Shown: positions 62,650-64,000 of the stretch, in pieces
Numbering within the stretch: the first letter of the stretch is position 1
Layout: the number at the start of each line of letters is the position of its first letter
Assembly (NCBI GenBank): GCA_017453205.1
Contig: JAFTKO010000014.1
Location: 1-64,000 of the forward strand
Reading direction: 5' to 3'
Source of the DNA: Clostridia bacterium
GTDB taxonomy: Bacteria; Bacillota; Clostridia; Oscillospirales; CAG-272
Length of the DNA: 64,000 nt
Notes under the pieces: model-generated
What the model was told of the DNA's origin: nothing
Database searches by the model: none
What the model saw: the letters and a program-made list of their open reading frames with translations, nothing else
Program-made: the position numbers and the translations under genes

Positions 62650-63459
62650 ATGATTGTTTACCAATCTTTTAATTCCAAGGGAAATTATGATTATAACCCA
62701 ATGTTTTACCAAAATTTCCATATTATTCAGCATTTTCACAAAAATCTGGAGTTGGTTTATGTGGCAGACGGCATTCTTGAGGTAACGGTAAACGGTCGCA
62801 CCGAGCATTTGCACAAACATGAATTTGCACTGATTTTATCCAATCAGATTCACTCATTCCACACAAGCGAAAGCTCCTCCTGCTGGATCGCCGTCTTTTC
62901 GGAAAATTTTGTATACGAATTTGCAAAGTCGGTATCGGGAAGTGAGGGAGCCTGCTCCAAATTCGTCTGCACCGAAAATATTCGGCAATATTTGGAACAG
63001 GAGCTAATCCACGAGGAAACGCCCGAGCTTTTGTTGTTAAAATCACTGCTCTATGCGGCTTGCGCGGAATATCTGCGTCAAGTGCCCCTGCTCCCGCAAG
63101 GAAAATCCAATGATATTTCCCATCAGATCATCAGCTACATCTACGCACACTATCAACAGGAGATCACACTCAAAGACGTGGCGGAAAAGCTTGGGTATGA
63201 GTATCATTATGCGTCCCGTTGTTTTAACAACATTTTTCAAACCAACTTTAAAACCTTTTTAAACGAATATCGGTGCGAACGCGCCAAGCAATTGCTTTTG
63301 CATGGGGATATGAGTGTTACCGACGTCGCGTTTGAAAGCGGTTTTCAAAGTATCCGCAATTTCAACCGCATTTTCAGAGAATACACCGGAAAAGAACCGC
63401 GCTACTACGCCAATCATATTTTGCAAAAAAAATCGGACGATTCCGATCCGAAACAGTAA
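62650..63459 (+). CDS. AraC-family regulator of locus B (cupin type)
   Basis: 269 aa from ATG 62650, which follows GGAGG at 6 nt. N-terminal cupin half (HFHKNLELVYVADGILEVTVNGRTEHLHKHEFALILSNQIHSF), a helical linker, and a C-terminal AraC domain with ITLKDVAEKLGYEYHYASRCFNNIFQ and MSVTDVAFESGFQSIRNFNRIFREYTG. Same type as the regulator at 19963 but not closely similar in sequence. Position and shared promoter region suggest it activates the activase-glycyl radical enzyme run when the right sugar is present. Terminator follows. Confidence 0.9.
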   Translation: MIVYQSFNSKGNYDYNPMFYQNFHIIQHFHKNLELVYVADGILEVTVNGRTEHLHKHEFALILSNQIHSFHTSESSSCWIAVFSENFVYEFAKSVSGSEGACSKFVCTENIRQYLEQELIHEETPELLLLKSLLYAACAEYLRQVPLLPQGKSNDISHQIISYIYAHYQQEITLKDVAEKLGYEYHYASRCFNNIFQTNFKTFLNEYRCERAKQLLLHGDMSVTDVAFESGFQSIRNFNRIFREYTGKEPRYYANHILQKKSDDSDPKQ

Positions 63460-63492
63460 AAGAGGCAACCCCGTTTTTGGAGTTGCCTCTTT
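63459..63492. terminator. Bidirectional terminator after the locus B AraC gene
   Basis: Arms aaagaggcaac (63459-63469) and gttgcctcttt (63482-63492) around a 12-nt loop, with A/T-rich ends on both sides. It separates convergent genes. Confidence 0.88.
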
Positions 63493-63504
63493 AATTATTC
63501 ACTT

Positions 63505-64000
63505 TTACTTCTTTTTGTAAAGCAGGTCGTTTTCCTTGAGGTAGTTCAAAAGCATGCCGGTCCAGTCGGTTTGGATGAAGTCAAAGCCACGTTTGGCAAG
63601 CCAGCCCCAACCAAGGTCGGGATCGGTACAAAGCGCAGTATCGTCGGAGTGCCCTGCCGCAAGCTGCTCCTTATAGTTGTAAATAATAGAGTTTACCCAA
63701 ACCAATTTGCCATCGCGGTGCATTTTTTCAATAAACGCGGGAGATGCGACCTCGGCATCCTCTTGTTCAAACAGCACCTCGGCGCCGACATAATTCAGCT
63801 TACTGTTCACCAATTGCTCGTGCATCGGGTGCGTATTGCGGACGATCGGCATATAAGGCAGCTCGGGGGCGACCTCCTCCAACACGGAAAAGACCTTTTC
63901 CGACGGCGTCGATTTAACGATCATCTGCTCGGTCATGCCGTGGCGTTTGATCGCCTCGTAGATCTCCTTGGGATGTCCCCAAAACTTATCCACATTGACA
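63505..64000 (-). CDS. Glycerophosphodiester phosphodiesterase-like protein, C-terminal part
   Basis: Open to the window end; the last about 165 residues are visible. TIM-barrel tail with IVRNTHPMHEQLVNSKLNYVGAEVLFEQEDAEV, KLVWVNSIIYNYKE and GFDFIQTDWTGMLLNYLKENDL, which matches the end of GDPD-family enzymes (Q-T-D-x-P/T, here QTDWTG). The active-site N-terminus (HRG) is outside the window. A GTG in frame at 63993 is not a credible start because homology continues upstream. Function beyond the family is open. Confidence 0.75.
   Translation of the reverse strand, partial: VNVDKFWGHPKEIYEAIKRHGMTEQMIVKSTPSEKVFSVLEEVAPELPYMPIVRNTHPMHEQLVNSKLNYVGAEVLFEQEDAEVASPAFIEKMHRDGKLVWVNSIIYNYKEQLAAGHSDDTALCTDPDLGWGWLAKRGFDFIQTDWTGMLLNYLKENDLLYKKK

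Overview
The window reads as chromosomal DNA of a strictly anaerobic member of the Bacillota, most likely class Clostridia. The pointers are a tryptophan T-box leader, a TPP riboswitch, a CdaR/PucR-type regulator, strong GGAGG ribosome sites, oxygen-sensitive chemistry (ThiH, a glycyl radical enzyme) and many lipoproteins. The genus cannot be read from the sequence. No tRNA, rRNA, CRISPR array or intact insertion sequence was seen; a transposase tail lies at the left edge.

Layout. (1) 1-1360: transposase end and a diverged lactate/malate dehydrogenase-like gene. (2) 1426-20917, locus A: a minus-strand run of eleven larger genes plus one 45-codon gene. It holds three metallo-beta-lactamase-fold proteins, two large GLUG-repeat surface proteins, two solute-binding lipoproteins, a DHDPS-family lyase, an FAD oxidoreductase, a GldA-like dehydrogenase and a PocR-AraC regulator. 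A divergent AraC regulator sits at its head. (3) 20940-27771: housekeeping minus-strand genes (cupin/phosphomannose isomerase-like, greA, S41 protease, CdaR-type regulator, rsmE). (4) 28019-34093: TPP riboswitch and thiSFGHEDC. (5) 34100-40894: trpEGDCFBA on the minus strand with a T-box leader and a second terminator. (6) 41690-62613, locus B: a thirteen-gene minus-strand run with glycyl radical enzyme and activase, solute-binding lipoprotein, two propeller (sialidase-like) proteins, a DHDPS-family lyase, two modular surface proteins, a 46-codon gene, two GH78 alpha-L-rhamnosidases, an RpiB-like isomerase and a GH37 trehalase-like enzyme. It is again headed by a divergent AraC regulator. (7) A partial glycerophosphodiester phosphodiesterase at the right edge.

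How it fits together. Loci A and B look like two versions of one design. Each has a divergent AraC regulator, a solute-binding lipoprotein without a permease, a DHDPS-type lyase, secreted modular proteins, and a roughly 45-residue peptide gene directly upstream of a surface protein that ends in GC-x-SS, a hydrophobic helix and a basic tail. Locus B has the enzymes expected for stripping rhamnose-containing glycans. Locus A has redox enzymes but no recognisable glycosidase.

The two most unusual signals are (i) the peptide plus anchored surface protein pair, present at both loci, and (ii) a GGGAAAC heptamer directly before the stop codon of the second GLUG protein. The adjoining metallo-hydrolase ORF is in exactly the -1 frame, has no good start codon, and is flanked by an SD-like sequence and a hairpin: a candidate programmed frameshift.
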